This document shows positions 34,801-43,434 of a stretch of 56,088 bases of DNA, one piece after another. Each line of letters opens with the position of its first letter. Position 1 is the stretch's first letter. Made by a program: the position numbers and the translations under genes. Under the pieces are notes generated by a model. That model was not told the origin of the DNA and made no database searches. It was given only the letters and a program-made list of their open reading frames with translations. The DNA comes from Deltaproteobacteria bacterium (lineage in GTDB: Bacteria; Myxococcota_A; UBA9160; UBA4427), in NCBI GenBank assembly GCA_002691205.1, contig NZHD01000039.1, positions 1 through 56,088 of the forward strand, written 5' to 3'.

Positions 34801-35126
34801 GTGGCTCCTTGTGATCTCAACAGAGTTTCGCGATCGATGCTATGTCTGAGGCTGTTTCCTAAACGAGTGGCCGTCCGAGAGGCGTCCCGCTCAGCGAGGT
34901 GTCGTCCCCGCATTTACGTACGCTCGCGATGGTACGATACGCCTCATGTCGGCGTCAACGGGATTTGGATTCCAAGGCTTAGCCCCATCGGTATCAGCGG
35001 ATTGATGGCCTGGCGGCAGTGAAAGAGGGCAAGCTGGCTCGGGGCTTTTTTGTCTCTGTCGCCGGCCTCCCTCGCCGTCTTCGCAGGTCAAGAGAGACGA
35101 CCCCGGGCCGAGGGAGTATTTTAGGG
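34801..35126. other. Intergenic region without a recognised gene
   Basis: This 326-base gap holds the ribosome site of acyl-CoA synthetase 2 at its left end and the 3' region of the luciferase-like gene at its right. A weak stem before GGGGCTTTTTTG (about 35030-35055, plus strand) is the only terminator-like element. I see no tRNA, operator or conserved frame. Confidence 0.5.
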
Positions 35127-36218
35127 TCAGTCGGGTTGTGTGGAGGAGTTTGAGTACAGGGCGCCGTGTTCAAGGTCGGGGAGCACATATCGGGCAAAGA
35201 GGTCGGCTTCACCCATGTGTGTGTAGCCTGAGAGGATAAAAGCGTTGATGCCTATGTCTCGATAGGCATGGATCTTTGCGAGTACTTGCTCAGGGTTTCC
35301 GACGATAGCTGCTCCGGCACCGCTGCGAGCCCGCCCCACACCCGTCCACAGGTTTTCTTCGACGAAACCATCTTTGGAGGCGGATTCTCTCAGTTCGTTT
35401 TGACGGGCCACTCCAACCGAGGCGGTATCAAGAGATCTTTTGCGAATTTTTTCACCCTCTTCAGGGTCGAGCTTTGAGAGCAATCGGACTGCCGCGGAGC
35501 GCGCCTCATCTTCTGTTTCCCGCACAATAACATGGGCTCTGAGTCCATATTTGAGTTCTCGGTGATAACGAGAAGCCCGTTCGCGCATTTCTTCTACGGT
35601 GGAGGAGACTCCGGCGATTGTGTCGGGCCAGGTCAGGAAAACATCCGCATGCTCGGCGGCCGTTTCTTTTGCGTCGGGGCTGAATCCACCAAAATAAAAG
35701 GGAGGAGAGTGTCCCGAAACGGTTCGAACTCGAGGAGGGTCGAGGCTGAGTTGAACGAAGTCACCCTGGAAATCCACCGGCTGTCCGTTGAGAAGAGCAC
35801 GAAGAACAAGCATCCATTCTCGAGTTCGTTGATATCGCGGGCCGGATTCAAGCGGCGCTCCCGGAAGATCACTTGAAATAATATTAATTAGGAGCCGGCC
35901 GTTTGCCATCTGGTCGATGGTCGCCAGCTGACGAGCGAGTTGAGGCAACCACATTTCACCCATGCGCACAGCGAGCAAAAGTTGAATTTTTTCCGTTTGA
36001 GTGGCCACAGCCGCCGCAAAGGAAGTGGCGTCGATGCCGAGTTCATATCCCGAGGGCAAAAGAACGTTGTCAAAACCAAGACGATCGGCGGACTTTACGA
36101 TTTCCGAGCAGTGGGACCACGAACTCTTTAGGTCTGGATTCGGAACACCCAAGAACTCGTAATCGTCGTCGCACAGCGCTGCAAACCATGCGACCTCTAG
36201 GCTGTCTTTTTTGTTCAT
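35127..36218 (-). CDS. Luciferase-like flavin monooxygenase, SsuD type
   Basis: The 363-residue TIM-barrel monooxygenase has AWFAALCDDDYEFLG, DRLGFDNVLLPSGYELG, ATQTEKIQLLLAVRMG, NGRLLINIISSDLPG and the C-terminal GNPEQVLAKIHAYRDIGINAFILSGYTHMGEAD. These features resemble alkanesulfonate monooxygenase SsuD, which uses FMNH2 from a partner reductase to desulfonate its substrate. No flavin reductase or sulfonate transporter lies nearby, so the substrate is uncertain. The ATG overlaps the aldo/keto reductase stop (ATGA), showing translational coupling with that gene. Confidence 0.9.
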   Translation of the reverse strand: MNKKDSLEVAWFAALCDDDYEFLGVPNPDLKSSWSHCSEIVKSADRLGFDNVLLPSGYELGIDATSFAAAVATQTEKIQLLLAVRMGEMWLPQLARQLATIDQMANGRLLINIISSDLPGAPLESGPRYQRTREWMLVLRALLNGQPVDFQGDFVQLSLDPPRVRTVSGHSPPFYFGGFSPDAKETAAEHADVFLTWPDTIAGVSSTVEEMRERASRYHRELKYGLRAHVIVRETEDEARSAAVRLLSKLDPEEGEKIRKRSLDTASVGVARQNELRESASKDGFVEENLWTGVGRARSGAGAAIVGNPEQVLAKIHAYRDIGINAFILSGYTHMGEADLFARYVLPDLEHGALYSNSSTQPD

Positions 36219-37141
36219 GGCAGGGGTTGGCCTTCGCTGGCCACAATGATTTCGTACACATCGGTCCGGTCTAAGCTCACCGATAATGCAGCGACAGCTT
36301 CACTGAGGCGCTTGGGTGTTTGAGTGCCGAGGAGAACGACGGGTCGGGCGGGATGAGCCAGCACGAAAGCGATGGCCACAGCGGTCCGGTCTGTTTGTTC
36401 GCGTTGGGCCAGTCCATCGAGTGTGGTGAGCAGTTCAGGACGGAGTCCTTCTCCAGTCAGGAGTCGACCTCCCAGCAGGGGGCTCCACGCGAGAGGAACA
36501 AGTCGGTCGCGCATGGCTCGGTCAAAAGTGCCATCACGCAGAGGCTCAAGGTGTCCCACAGAGAATTGGGGCTGAGTACTCACGATCGGTTGTTGAAGAT
36601 ATGAAGCGAGAGCCTCATGTTGATCAACGGTGAAGTTAGAAACGCCGACGTGTTTGATTTTGCCTTCGCCATGCAGATCATCGAGAACACCAGCGAGGTC
36701 CGCCGGATGTGTATAGAGGTCTGGCCGGTGAATCTGCCAGAGATCAATGCGATCGGTTTGAAGGCGAGCGAGAGAAGCTTCGACGGCTTGCCTTATATAT
36801 TCTGGACTCGAGTCGTAGGGGACTGGGGGCCGGATTCCCCCTTTGCTGGCCAGAAACATTCGATCTCGAAGAGACGGAGTCGCGCTGAGCACGGCTCCCA
36901 GATGTTCTTCACATTGACCAAACCGGACTCCTCCGTGATCGAGGCCGTAGACATCGGCCGTATCGATTAAGTTGAGACCCGTATCGAGTGCCGTTTCGAT
37001 GAGGAGCGTGTTGGCCCGAAGGTCGGTGGAAACCATTCGCCAAGTGCCCAAGGCCAGGGGGCCAATGGGGATGGCGTCTGGGCCCAGCAAACGGGGCTCA
37101 GAGTGGACGAGTTGATTCGGTGGATTCTTGATTTTCGCCAT
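36215..37141 (-). CDS. Aldo/keto reductase
   Basis: The 308-residue (alpha/beta)8 NAD(P)H-dependent reductase has the catalytic tetrad Asp/Tyr in LIDTADVYG, Lys in FLASKGG and His in LWQIHRPD, plus SNFTVDQ and the C-terminal VVLLGTQTPKRL cofactor loop (GTQT in place of the commoner GT.. variants). It belongs with the YdhF/oxidoreductase branch. It is the first gene of a two-gene unit with the SsuD-like monooxygenase (4-base overlap) and divergent from the thiolase. Confidence 0.92.
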   Translation of the reverse strand: MAKIKNPPNQLVHSEPRLLGPDAIPIGPLALGTWRMVSTDLRANTLLIETALDTGLNLIDTADVYGLDHGGVRFGQCEEHLGAVLSATPSLRDRMFLASKGGIRPPVPYDSSPEYIRQAVEASLARLQTDRIDLWQIHRPDLYTHPADLAGVLDDLHGEGKIKHVGVSNFTVDQHEALASYLQQPIVSTQPQFSVGHLEPLRDGTFDRAMRDRLVPLAWSPLLGGRLLTGEGLRPELLTTLDGLAQREQTDRTAVAIAFVLAHPARPVVLLGTQTPKRLSEAVAALSVSLDRTDVYEIIVASEGQPLP

Positions 37142-37282
37142 AGAGGTCGAGATTAGCTCAGTTGCGGCTCGGCCACCGAGAGCATCTCACAGCGGCTCAA
37201 GGGTCCGATCTGCCCGGGCGGTCTCGGATGTTGGATTGCGTTATATTCGGCTCCTAAAATTTAAACCCATTCTGAGGAGAAG

Positions 37283-38509
37283 ATGATGCCCGAAGCCTTT
37301 ATTATTGATGCCTGCCGAACGCCCCGCGGAATCGGGAAGCGAGGCAAAGGGGCTTTGTCTCACCTCCATCCACAGCATTTGGGGTCAACGGTTCTCCGTG
37401 CCCTCCAACAACGCAACGATCTCGATACCGCCGATGTGGATGACATCGTCTGGGGGACGAGTTCTCAAGTCAGCGAGCAGTCGGGCGACTTGGGCCGTAT
37501 GGCTGCCCTTGATGCGGGTTATCACACAAAGGCGAGCGGCGTCACGCTGGATCGTTTCTGTGGTTCTGGCATTACGAGCACGAATATTGCCGCGAACGCA
37601 GTGATGGCGGGAATGGAAGATCTTGTGATATCGGGCGGGACAGAGATGATGTCTCTTCCTAAAAAAGGGATGCTTCCTATGGGTGCGAACAATATGCATC
37701 TCCAGGAACTGCATCCGCAGCCTCATCAGGGAGTGTGCGCGGATGCCATCGCCACTCTGGAGGGGATTTCGCGTGAAGCTCTGGATGCTCACGCGGCAGA
37801 GTCTCAGCGCCGAGCGGCAGTGGCCATCGAAGAAGGACGCTTTGATAAAAGTGTGGTTCCGGTTCACAACCTCGACGGCACGCTCGCGTTAGACAAAGAA
37901 GAATTTCCGCGTCCGGGGACCACGGCTGAATCGCTGGCCTCCCTGCAGCCGAGCTTTCCGAAGATTGCGGATTACCGTCATGAGGAAGGGGCGCCTACCT
38001 ATCGAGAGCTGATGAAGCAAAAATATCCTGATCTCGATATCGTCCATGTTCACCACGCTGGAAATTCTTCGGGTGTGGTGGACGGTGCCGCGGCGATTTT
38101 GATTGCGAGTGCGGAATATGCAAATTCAAACGGCCTGACGCCGCGTGCGCGAGTTGTGGCAACGGCGAATATGGGCGACGACCCGACACTGATGTTGAAC
38201 GCTCCGGTTCCAGCAGCCCGCAAGGTCCTTGCGAGAGCAGGTCTCACGATAGACGACATTGATCTTTTTGAAGTCAATGAAGCGTTTGCCACGGTTTCAG
38301 AAAAGTTTATGCGTGATCTTAAACTCGATCGTGAAAAAGTGAATGTGAATGGGGGCGCGATGGCGCTGGGACATCCCATTGGTGCGACGGGGGCAATCTT
38401 GATCGGGACTGCGCTTGATGAACTCGAGCGCAGAGATCAGAAGCGGGCCTTGATCACCATGTGCGCCGGTGGCGGTATGGCGCCAGCGATTATCATCGAG
38501 CGCGTCTGA
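37283..38509 (+). CDS. Acetyl-CoA acyltransferase (thiolase)
   Basis: The 408-residue thiolase II-type enzyme cleaves 3-ketoacyl-CoA to acetyl-CoA, or condenses in the reverse direction. The nucleophilic Cys93 is in DRFCGSGI, the GHPIGATGA loop holds the catalytic His, and the second Cys is in MCAGGGMA. NEAFATVSEKF is also typical. GAGGAG precedes the start; the frame opens with two Met codons and either may initiate. It could finish beta-oxidation for acids activated by the ligases, but no acyl-CoA dehydrogenase, hydratase or hydroxyacyl-CoA dehydrogenase of that pathway is visible in the window. Confidence 0.94.
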   Translation: MMPEAFIIDACRTPRGIGKRGKGALSHLHPQHLGSTVLRALQQRNDLDTADVDDIVWGTSSQVSEQSGDLGRMAALDAGYHTKASGVTLDRFCGSGITSTNIAANAVMAGMEDLVISGGTEMMSLPKKGMLPMGANNMHLQELHPQPHQGVCADAIATLEGISREALDAHAAESQRRAAVAIEEGRFDKSVVPVHNLDGTLALDKEEFPRPGTTAESLASLQPSFPKIADYRHEEGAPTYRELMKQKYPDLDIVHVHHAGNSSGVVDGAAAILIASAEYANSNGLTPRARVVATANMGDDPTLMLNAPVPAARKVLARAGLTIDDIDLFEVNEAFATVSEKFMRDLKLDREKVNVNGGAMALGHPIGATGAILIGTALDELERRDQKRALITMCAGGGMAPAIIIERV

Positions 38510-38585
38510 AATCTCTTTCTGTAGATTGTATTTGTGATTGAGGGGGGAGGTCGAAAGGCATCTTCTTTGTGGCTGAGGGCAATAG

Positions 38586-38903
38586 ATGTCTGGGAGTGAG
38601 GCGAAGTTTGGGGTTGGGCAAACAATTTGCCATAAACGCTTTGGTTATCGGGGCGTCGTGGTGGACGTGGATGCTCAATTCTCAGGCAGTGAGGAGTGGT
38701 ACACACAGGTGGCCCGCTCCTCTCCACCCAAAGATAAGCCTTGGTATCATGTCCTTCCTCATGAAGCGAAGCACACCACCTATGTGGCTGAGAGAAATTT
38801 AGAAGAAGATCTCTCTGGAAAACCCATTGACCACCCTTTGCTCGATCGATTTTTTGACGTCTTCTCGAAAGGTCAATACCGTACCGAACGCGCCATCCAC
38901 TGA
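38586..38903 (+). CDS. hspQ: HspQ heat-shock protein (YccV-like domain)
   Basis: The 105-residue protein has the HspQ core KFGVGQTICHKRFGYRGVVV, DVDAQFSGSEEW, PWYHVLPHEA and TYVAERNLEED. In enteric bacteria HspQ is a small heat-shock factor that binds proteins and acts as a specificity enhancer of Lon. It is slightly longer than usual, with a C-terminal HPLLDRFFDVFSKGQY helix. It ends one base before the end of the convergent ferredoxin gene. Confidence 0.88.
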   Translation: MSGSEAKFGVGQTICHKRFGYRGVVVDVDAQFSGSEEWYTQVARSSPPKDKPWYHVLPHEAKHTTYVAERNLEEDLSGKPIDHPLLDRFFDVFSKGQYRTERAIH

Positions 38904-38904
38904 A

Positions 38905-39183
38905 TTAAGATTTGGCGTGGAGGTGTTCTTTGAGTCTCTTTGACATCTTGCCGGTTTCGAGATAACGCACGAGAGCCAACTGGGATCGTCCGTCCCGGAT
39001 CTTTTGAAAGACTTCTTTCTTTTTTCCATGACGCAAAACAATCACGGGTGTTTTCTTACAGACCTTCAAGCATCGTGATCGCTTGACTTCGATATGATCT
39101 TCCGCCAGTTCCGCCAGCTTTTTATTCGCCTTGGCGTACTTTCGGCAATGCTTGCCGTTGCAGATGTCGAGCCGTTCTTTCAT
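38905..39183 (-). CDS. Thioredoxin-fold [2Fe-2S] ferredoxin-like protein
   Basis: The 92-residue protein has the cysteine pattern C8-x4-C13 and C38-x3-C42 (DICNGKHC; SRCLKVCKKTP), typical of the thioredoxin-like [2Fe-2S] ferredoxins. The C-terminus is strongly basic and helical. It starts one base after the stop of the ferritin-like gene, so the two are co-translated. A role in moving iron or electrons to or from the ferritin-like protein would fit, as bacterioferritin-associated ferredoxin does in other bacteria, but this protein is not Bfd itself. Confidence 0.82.
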   Translation of the reverse strand: MKERLDICNGKHCRKYAKANKKLAELAEDHIEVKRSRCLKVCKKTPVIVLRHGKKKEVFQKIRDGRSQLALVRYLETGKMSKRLKEHLHAKS

Positions 39184-39184
39184 G

Positions 39185-39622
39185 TTAAATCGCGAAGTCT
39201 CGGAGCATTTTTCGCAATTCCATCACATGAAGCTCTTCTTGCCCGATCATCGTCCGTGCATATTCCTCAAGATAGATGCTGGCGCCTTCGACGGTTTCAA
39301 GGAGGTCTTTGTACAAGTCGAGTGATCGGACCTCGTGATCCAGGCTCTCTTCGAGAATCGCATGAATCTCATGGTTATGAGTTTCGTCGATTTGAGCGAT
39401 TCGCTGCTCCGGGTGCTGGTCGAGTCCGGTGATGATCTCACCTGCCTTTTGCGCATGCAGGAGTGACTCCGAGGCTTGACCCTGCATGAATTCGACAATG
39501 GGGATCCGGTAAGGGCCTGCCACCATGAGGGAGTAGTGGGTGTATCGCACGACACCGGCCAATTCGTACTCCATAATATTGTTCAAAATCTGACAGGTCT
39601 TTGTGACGTTGAGTTCATCCAT
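39185..39622 (-). CDS. Bacterioferritin-like four-helix protein
   Basis: The 145-residue protein has LNNIMEYELAGVVRYTHYSLM, the block FMQGQASESLLHAQKAGE, LDHEVRSLDLYKDLLE and GQEELHVMELRKML. These Glu/His motifs match the carboxylate-bridged di-iron site of ferritin-like proteins of the bacterioferritin group (COG2193-like). They oxidise and store iron in cage assemblies. AAGG precedes the ATG at 39622; the longer frame (39670) has a basic unsupported extension. The gene pairs with the [2Fe-2S] protein downstream. Confidence 0.87.
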   Translation of the reverse strand: MDELNVTKTCQILNNIMEYELAGVVRYTHYSLMVAGPYRIPIVEFMQGQASESLLHAQKAGEIITGLDQHPEQRIAQIDETHNHEIHAILEESLDHEVRSLDLYKDLLETVEGASIYLEEYARTMIGQEELHVMELRKMLRDFAI

Positions 39623-39995
39623 GAGCAGGGCCTTTCTCGGCGCGTGACTTAAAGAAGTCTTTCGGTTCATAATGTTTCGGTAAAAGGGACTCTGAGAATA
39701 GGGAGTGGGTCCAGGGTGCGCGAGGGGAGACTTTTCTTCTCTGGGCTCGACCGTCTAGGGGGCGGCCAGAGCTTCGCTGGCCGATTTGATTTGAGATCAG
39801 AGTGGTGATTTTAGGCCATGGGGGTCGCCGAGAATCAGGGATCCGAGGCCATTTTTTCGCTTTTTGACGTTTTTGAGTATTTTGGCTCCAGTGTGGAGAG
39901 CTAAATCGAGATCTTTTTGCAGGGTTGGTCTTTGGGGTGTTCGAGCCCAGGCTTTTCGTTTTGTTTGATTACAATTTTTTTTTGGGGAAGATGAA
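39623..39995. other. Intergenic region with hairpin and T-rich leader
   Basis: This divergent gap contains a perfect stem (CGGCCAG/CTGGCCG, 39763-39783, seven-base loop with TTCG) in its middle. A T-rich stretch (39845-39983) with five runs of five to nine T leads into GGGGAAG, the ribosome site of the aldehyde dehydrogenase at 39996. The hairpin lacks a T-run directly after it. No gene or operator is recognised. Confidence 0.55.
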
Positions 39996-41456
39996 ATGAA
40001 AAGGATGTGGATCGGTGGGCAGTTCAGTGATTCCGTTTCGGGGCGTGTTCGAGAGGTGCGTGATCCCGCGAATGGCGAGGTTCTTGACGGGGTCCCCGAG
40101 GCTGTGGAGCAAGACGTCGACGCAGCGGTTTCGGCGGCCGCAGGTGCCTTTGCGGGGTGGTCAAGAGCCACGGCCAACGACCGAGCCGGCTTGCTGCATG
40201 AGGTAGCGAACCGTATGCGTGAGCATCAAAAAGCCCTCATGGAGATTTTGACTCGAGAGCAAGGGAAACCGCTCTCGGAGAATGAAGAGGAAATTGAGTG
40301 GTCTGCGAATACCTTCGATTATTATGCGGAACTCGGTCGTCACGAAGTGGGGCAGGTTCTGCCCCCAGGCGATGCCAGTCAATTTAATTTCACCTTGAAA
40401 GAACCCTACGGTGTCGTGGCGTGTATCACCCCCTGGAATTACCCGATCATGTTGTTGGCCTGGAAAATTGCTCCGGCGCTGGCGGCGGGCAATACGTGCG
40501 TCATCAAGCCTTCTGAGCTCACGCCGCTGGCGAGCTTATATTTGGTGGAGCATTGCCTTTCGCATCTGCCGCCCGGAGTCGTCAATATGATTACAGGAAC
40601 GGGCGCTGAGGCCGGCGACCCACTGATCCGTCATCCGGGCGTGGACGTCATCGCTTTCACGGGGAGCCTCGGGACCGGGCAGCACATCGCATCGGTGGCG
40701 GCTCCCCAGATGAAGCGGCTTCATTTGGAGCTCGGCGGAAAGGACCCCATGGTGATCGCTGAGGACGCAGAGCCTGAGAAAGCGGCGCGTGCGCTGGCTT
40801 ACTCCGCTTTGCTGAATTGCGGTCAGGTTTGTACTTCTACGGAGCGGGTTTACATTCCAAGTTCACGCGCCTCTGAGTTGAAGGATGCGCTTGTGGAGCA
40901 CGTACGCTCGCTTCGTTTGGGACACGGCTTAGACGCCGGAACAGACATTGGCCCCATGATTGGGGAGCGCTTTCGCGACAAGGTGGAGGCGCAGATTGAC
41001 GAAGCGCGTTCTCTAGGCGCTCAAGTCCTTACGGGAGGGCGGCGACCGGAAAGGTTGAGTCAGGGAGCTTTCTACGAACCAACTGTTTTAAGCGGTGTAG
41101 ACCATTCCATGAGGATCATGACCGAGGAAACATTCGGGCCGACAATTCCGCTCATGGTCTACGACTCCTTCGACGAAGCGATTGAACTGGCCAACGATTC
41201 GCCATTTGGACTGGGCGCCAGCCTTTTGAGCAGTGATCCGCATCGCGTGAAGCGCTTCTTTCAAACCGTGAGAGCAGGCACCATTTGGATCAACGACCCG
41301 CTTACAGACAATTACGCGGGTCCCTTTGGTGGAATGAGGCTTTCGGGCGGAGCCCGAGAACTAGGTCAGGAAGGTTTCGATGCCTTCCGTACCACAAAGC
41401 ATGTCCACTGGGATTTTAGTACGGAGCCCAAGGACTTCTGGTACCCCTACGATTGA
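39996..41456 (+). CDS. Aldehyde dehydrogenase, betaine-aldehyde type
   Basis: The 486-residue NAD(P)-dependent ALDH has CITPWNYPIMLLAWKIAPAL, KPSELTPLAS, FTGSLGTG, general base LELGGKDP and the catalytic Cys in NCGQVCTSTERVY. The C-terminal FGGMRLSGGARELGQEG matches betaine- and aminoaldehyde dehydrogenases. It may oxidise aminoaldehydes from polyamine breakdown, although it is 14 kb away from the SpdH-like genes. GGGGAAG lies six bases before the ATG. It converges with the PLP enzyme gene, 37 bases apart. Confidence 0.92.
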   Translation: MKRMWIGGQFSDSVSGRVREVRDPANGEVLDGVPEAVEQDVDAAVSAAAGAFAGWSRATANDRAGLLHEVANRMREHQKALMEILTREQGKPLSENEEEIEWSANTFDYYAELGRHEVGQVLPPGDASQFNFTLKEPYGVVACITPWNYPIMLLAWKIAPALAAGNTCVIKPSELTPLASLYLVEHCLSHLPPGVVNMITGTGAEAGDPLIRHPGVDVIAFTGSLGTGQHIASVAAPQMKRLHLELGGKDPMVIAEDAEPEKAARALAYSALLNCGQVCTSTERVYIPSSRASELKDALVEHVRSLRLGHGLDAGTDIGPMIGERFRDKVEAQIDEARSLGAQVLTGGRRPERLSQGAFYEPTVLSGVDHSMRIMTEETFGPTIPLMVYDSFDEAIELANDSPFGLGASLLSSDPHRVKRFFQTVRAGTIWINDPLTDNYAGPFGGMRLSGGARELGQEGFDAFRTTKHVHWDFSTEPKDFWYPYD

Positions 41457-41493
41457 TGGGCCAGCAGAGTTGTGCTCGGGATCGTCGGCTGAC

Positions 41494-42675
41494 CTAGTAG
41501 GCGGCCTCAAGCGCTTGAGCGAGATCTTCTTTGAGATCCTCAACATCCTCGATGCCCACGGAGAGTCGCACCAGAGTATCTGACAGGCCCAGTTCTTCGC
41601 GTACTTTTTGCGGGACCGAGGCATGCGTCATAATGGCGGGATGCTCGATGAGTGATTCAACGCCACCGAGAGATTCGGCCAAGGCAAAGATCCGAACGCT
41701 TTCAAGAAATCGTCGTGCGTTTTCGAGGTTCCCGTTCATTTCGAACGTCACGATGCCCCCTCCACCCCGAGTTTGAGTGAGAGCTAGTTGATGCTGTGGG
41801 TGGGACTTTAAAAATGGGTATCGAGTTCTCTGAATACGCGGGTGCGTTTCTAAGAAGCGTGCGATTTCAAGAGCGTTACTGCAGTGCCGTTCCATCCGGA
41901 CCGCTAAGGTTTTTATGCCTCGGTGACACAGATAACAGTCCATGGGACCGGGTATGGAACCCACCGAATTCTGTAAAAAGCGCAGGGATTCGGCCAACTC
42001 CGGCACGGAAGTCACCACCGCCCCGCCCACGGTATCCGAGTGCCCGTTGAGGTACTTGGTGGTGGAGTGCACTACGAGATCGGCGCCCAGGGCCAGCGGG
42101 TTTTGCAGATAGGGGCTGAGAAAGGTGTTGTCTACCACCACCCACATGTTTCGAGCATGGGCACGTCGGCTGAGGTCGGCGATGTCGGCCATTTTTAGCA
42201 TGGGGTTGGTGGGGCTTTCGATCCAGAGAAGACGTGATTCGGGTCGGCAAGCCGCCTCGAAGGCGCCTGGCACCGTGAGGTCTGTAAAACTAAAGGAAAG
42301 CCCCTGCCGAGCAAAAACCTTCTCAAAAACACGGCGGGTCCCGCCGTAGACGTCGTCAAAGCTCACCACGTGATCACCCGCATCGAGGAGCTGAATAATG
42401 GAGGCCGTGGCCGCTGAACCAGACCCATAGGCGATTCCGTCCGTGCCACCTTCGAGTTCGGCCATGGCCGCTTCAAGCGCGTCTCGAGTGGGATTCCGAG
42501 TTCGGGCATAGACAAAGCCAGTGTGGACGCCTGGGCTTTCCTGCGCGTAGGTGCTTGTCAAAAAGACGGGCGGGTTCAGGGCGCCCGTACCCGGGTCACC
42601 GGAGAAGCCAGCATGTACGGAGCGGGTGTTTAGACGTTGTGAATTCTTTTTGTTCTCAGTCACGTTCCATCTCAT
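41494..42675 (-). CDS. Cystathionine gamma-synthase/lyase family PLP enzyme
   Basis: The enzyme has 393 residues from the ATG at 42675. Signatures of the Cys/Met metabolism PLP family are NTRSVHAG, YARTRNPTRDALE, YGSGSAATAS, VVDNTFLSPYLQNPL, the Schiff-base Lys in HSTTKYLNGHSD and SLGGVESLIEHPA. It makes or cleaves cystathionine, or acts as a sulfhydrylase; sequence alone does not separate MetB from MetC/CTH. An in-frame GTG twelve bases further in could also start it. The original frame from 42726 adds a hydrophobic, unsupported leader. Confidence 0.9.
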   Translation of the reverse strand: MRWNVTENKKNSQRLNTRSVHAGFSGDPGTGALNPPVFLTSTYAQESPGVHTGFVYARTRNPTRDALEAAMAELEGGTDGIAYGSGSAATASIIQLLDAGDHVVSFDDVYGGTRRVFEKVFARQGLSFSFTDLTVPGAFEAACRPESRLLWIESPTNPMLKMADIADLSRRAHARNMWVVVDNTFLSPYLQNPLALGADLVVHSTTKYLNGHSDTVGGAVVTSVPELAESLRFLQNSVGSIPGPMDCYLCHRGIKTLAVRMERHCSNALEIARFLETHPRIQRTRYPFLKSHPQHQLALTQTRGGGGIVTFEMNGNLENARRFLESVRIFALAESLGGVESLIEHPAIMTHASVPQKVREELGLSDTLVRLSVGIEDVEDLKEDLAQALEAAY

Positions 42676-43059
42676 GGCCTCAAAGGCGATTTCAGTCAAG
42701 AATATTCGAAGTCGTCGAAAGATCAAAAGATAGACGAGGTTCCTTGCAGAGTCAGCGAATAGGGTTCCTAGATCGCGAGATCGCTCAAGAACACCGTCAT
42801 GGCTCTCTTGCTATTTATGTGCATGTGATGCATGTCGCCTATAGAGCTCTTTTTTATCAGGGGAGTGACTTTGACAGAAGTATCCGGCGCTGTATTTGAA
42901 GCCACTAACTCTTCATGTCGATGGTTGTCTGGATACGTCTTTTTCGGAGACAGGCGCGGGGGATATAGCGAAGCGTGTACTTTGAGTTGTTCTGCTATAG
43001 GCTGTTAGATGAATCCAGTGATCGACTAGATTGAGTTATTGAACTGAGAAGGAGATGTT
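42676..43059. other. Intergenic region without a recognised gene
   Basis: This 384-base divergent gap holds a weak inverted repeat (TGCAT-GTG-ATGCA, 42820-42832) with a lone CATGTC half-site at 42831-42836, and the AAGGAG ribosome site of the small lipoprotein at its right end. I see no RNA gene, terminator or other open frame with coding character. Confidence 0.5.
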
Positions 43060-43434
43060 TTGAAGATCAAAAAGGGCATGACGAAGTGGATGCTGGTGAC
43101 GCTCGTGGCTTTCTTCTTTGGTGTGGGATGTGGAGACGGCAGTAGTGGGGGTAGCGGGGGCTTTGGAAACGTGAAGGTTTCTCTGGTCGACGGAGCTGCG
43201 TGTGGGCGAGCGGTGGTGGGTCAGCAGGTGAGCCTTTGTAATCAGGTGGACGCAGTTCAAGGTCAATGCGCTCCGAACGTCATCATCGCCCAAGGCGAAA
43301 CACTGGTCGATGGATCTGTGACGCTCACCGATGTCTCACGCGAGGGCGCTCTCTGCGCGAGTGTCGAGGGGTATGGCGGCGGAGTTTGCTCGGCTTCTTC
43401 CATGATCTCGATTCCGATCTGCTCTCTTCCTTAA
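43060..43434 (+). CDS. Small cysteine-rich lipoprotein
   Basis: The 124-residue protein has a basic start, a hydrophobic core and the lipobox FFFGVGC (Cys24). A Gly/Ser linker follows, then a beta-rich domain with six more cysteines (AACG, LCNQ, QCAP, LCAS, VCSA, ICSL), enough for three disulfides. The domain resembles no family I know. AAGGAG six bases before a TTG at 43060 makes that the likely start; an ATG at 43078 is the alternative. Its stop overlaps the end of the convergent luciferase-like gene by four bases. Confidence 0.78.
   Translation: MKIKKGMTKWMLVTLVAFFFGVGCGDGSSGGSGGFGNVKVSLVDGAACGRAVVGQQVSLCNQVDAVQGQCAPNVIIAQGETLVDGSVTLTDVSREGALCASVEGYGGGVCSASSMISIPICSLP

Noticed and set aside
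42820..42836. CATGTC half-site with a small inverted repeat
   Set aside because: No GACATG partner lies at the right distance, so it does not belong with the three operators.
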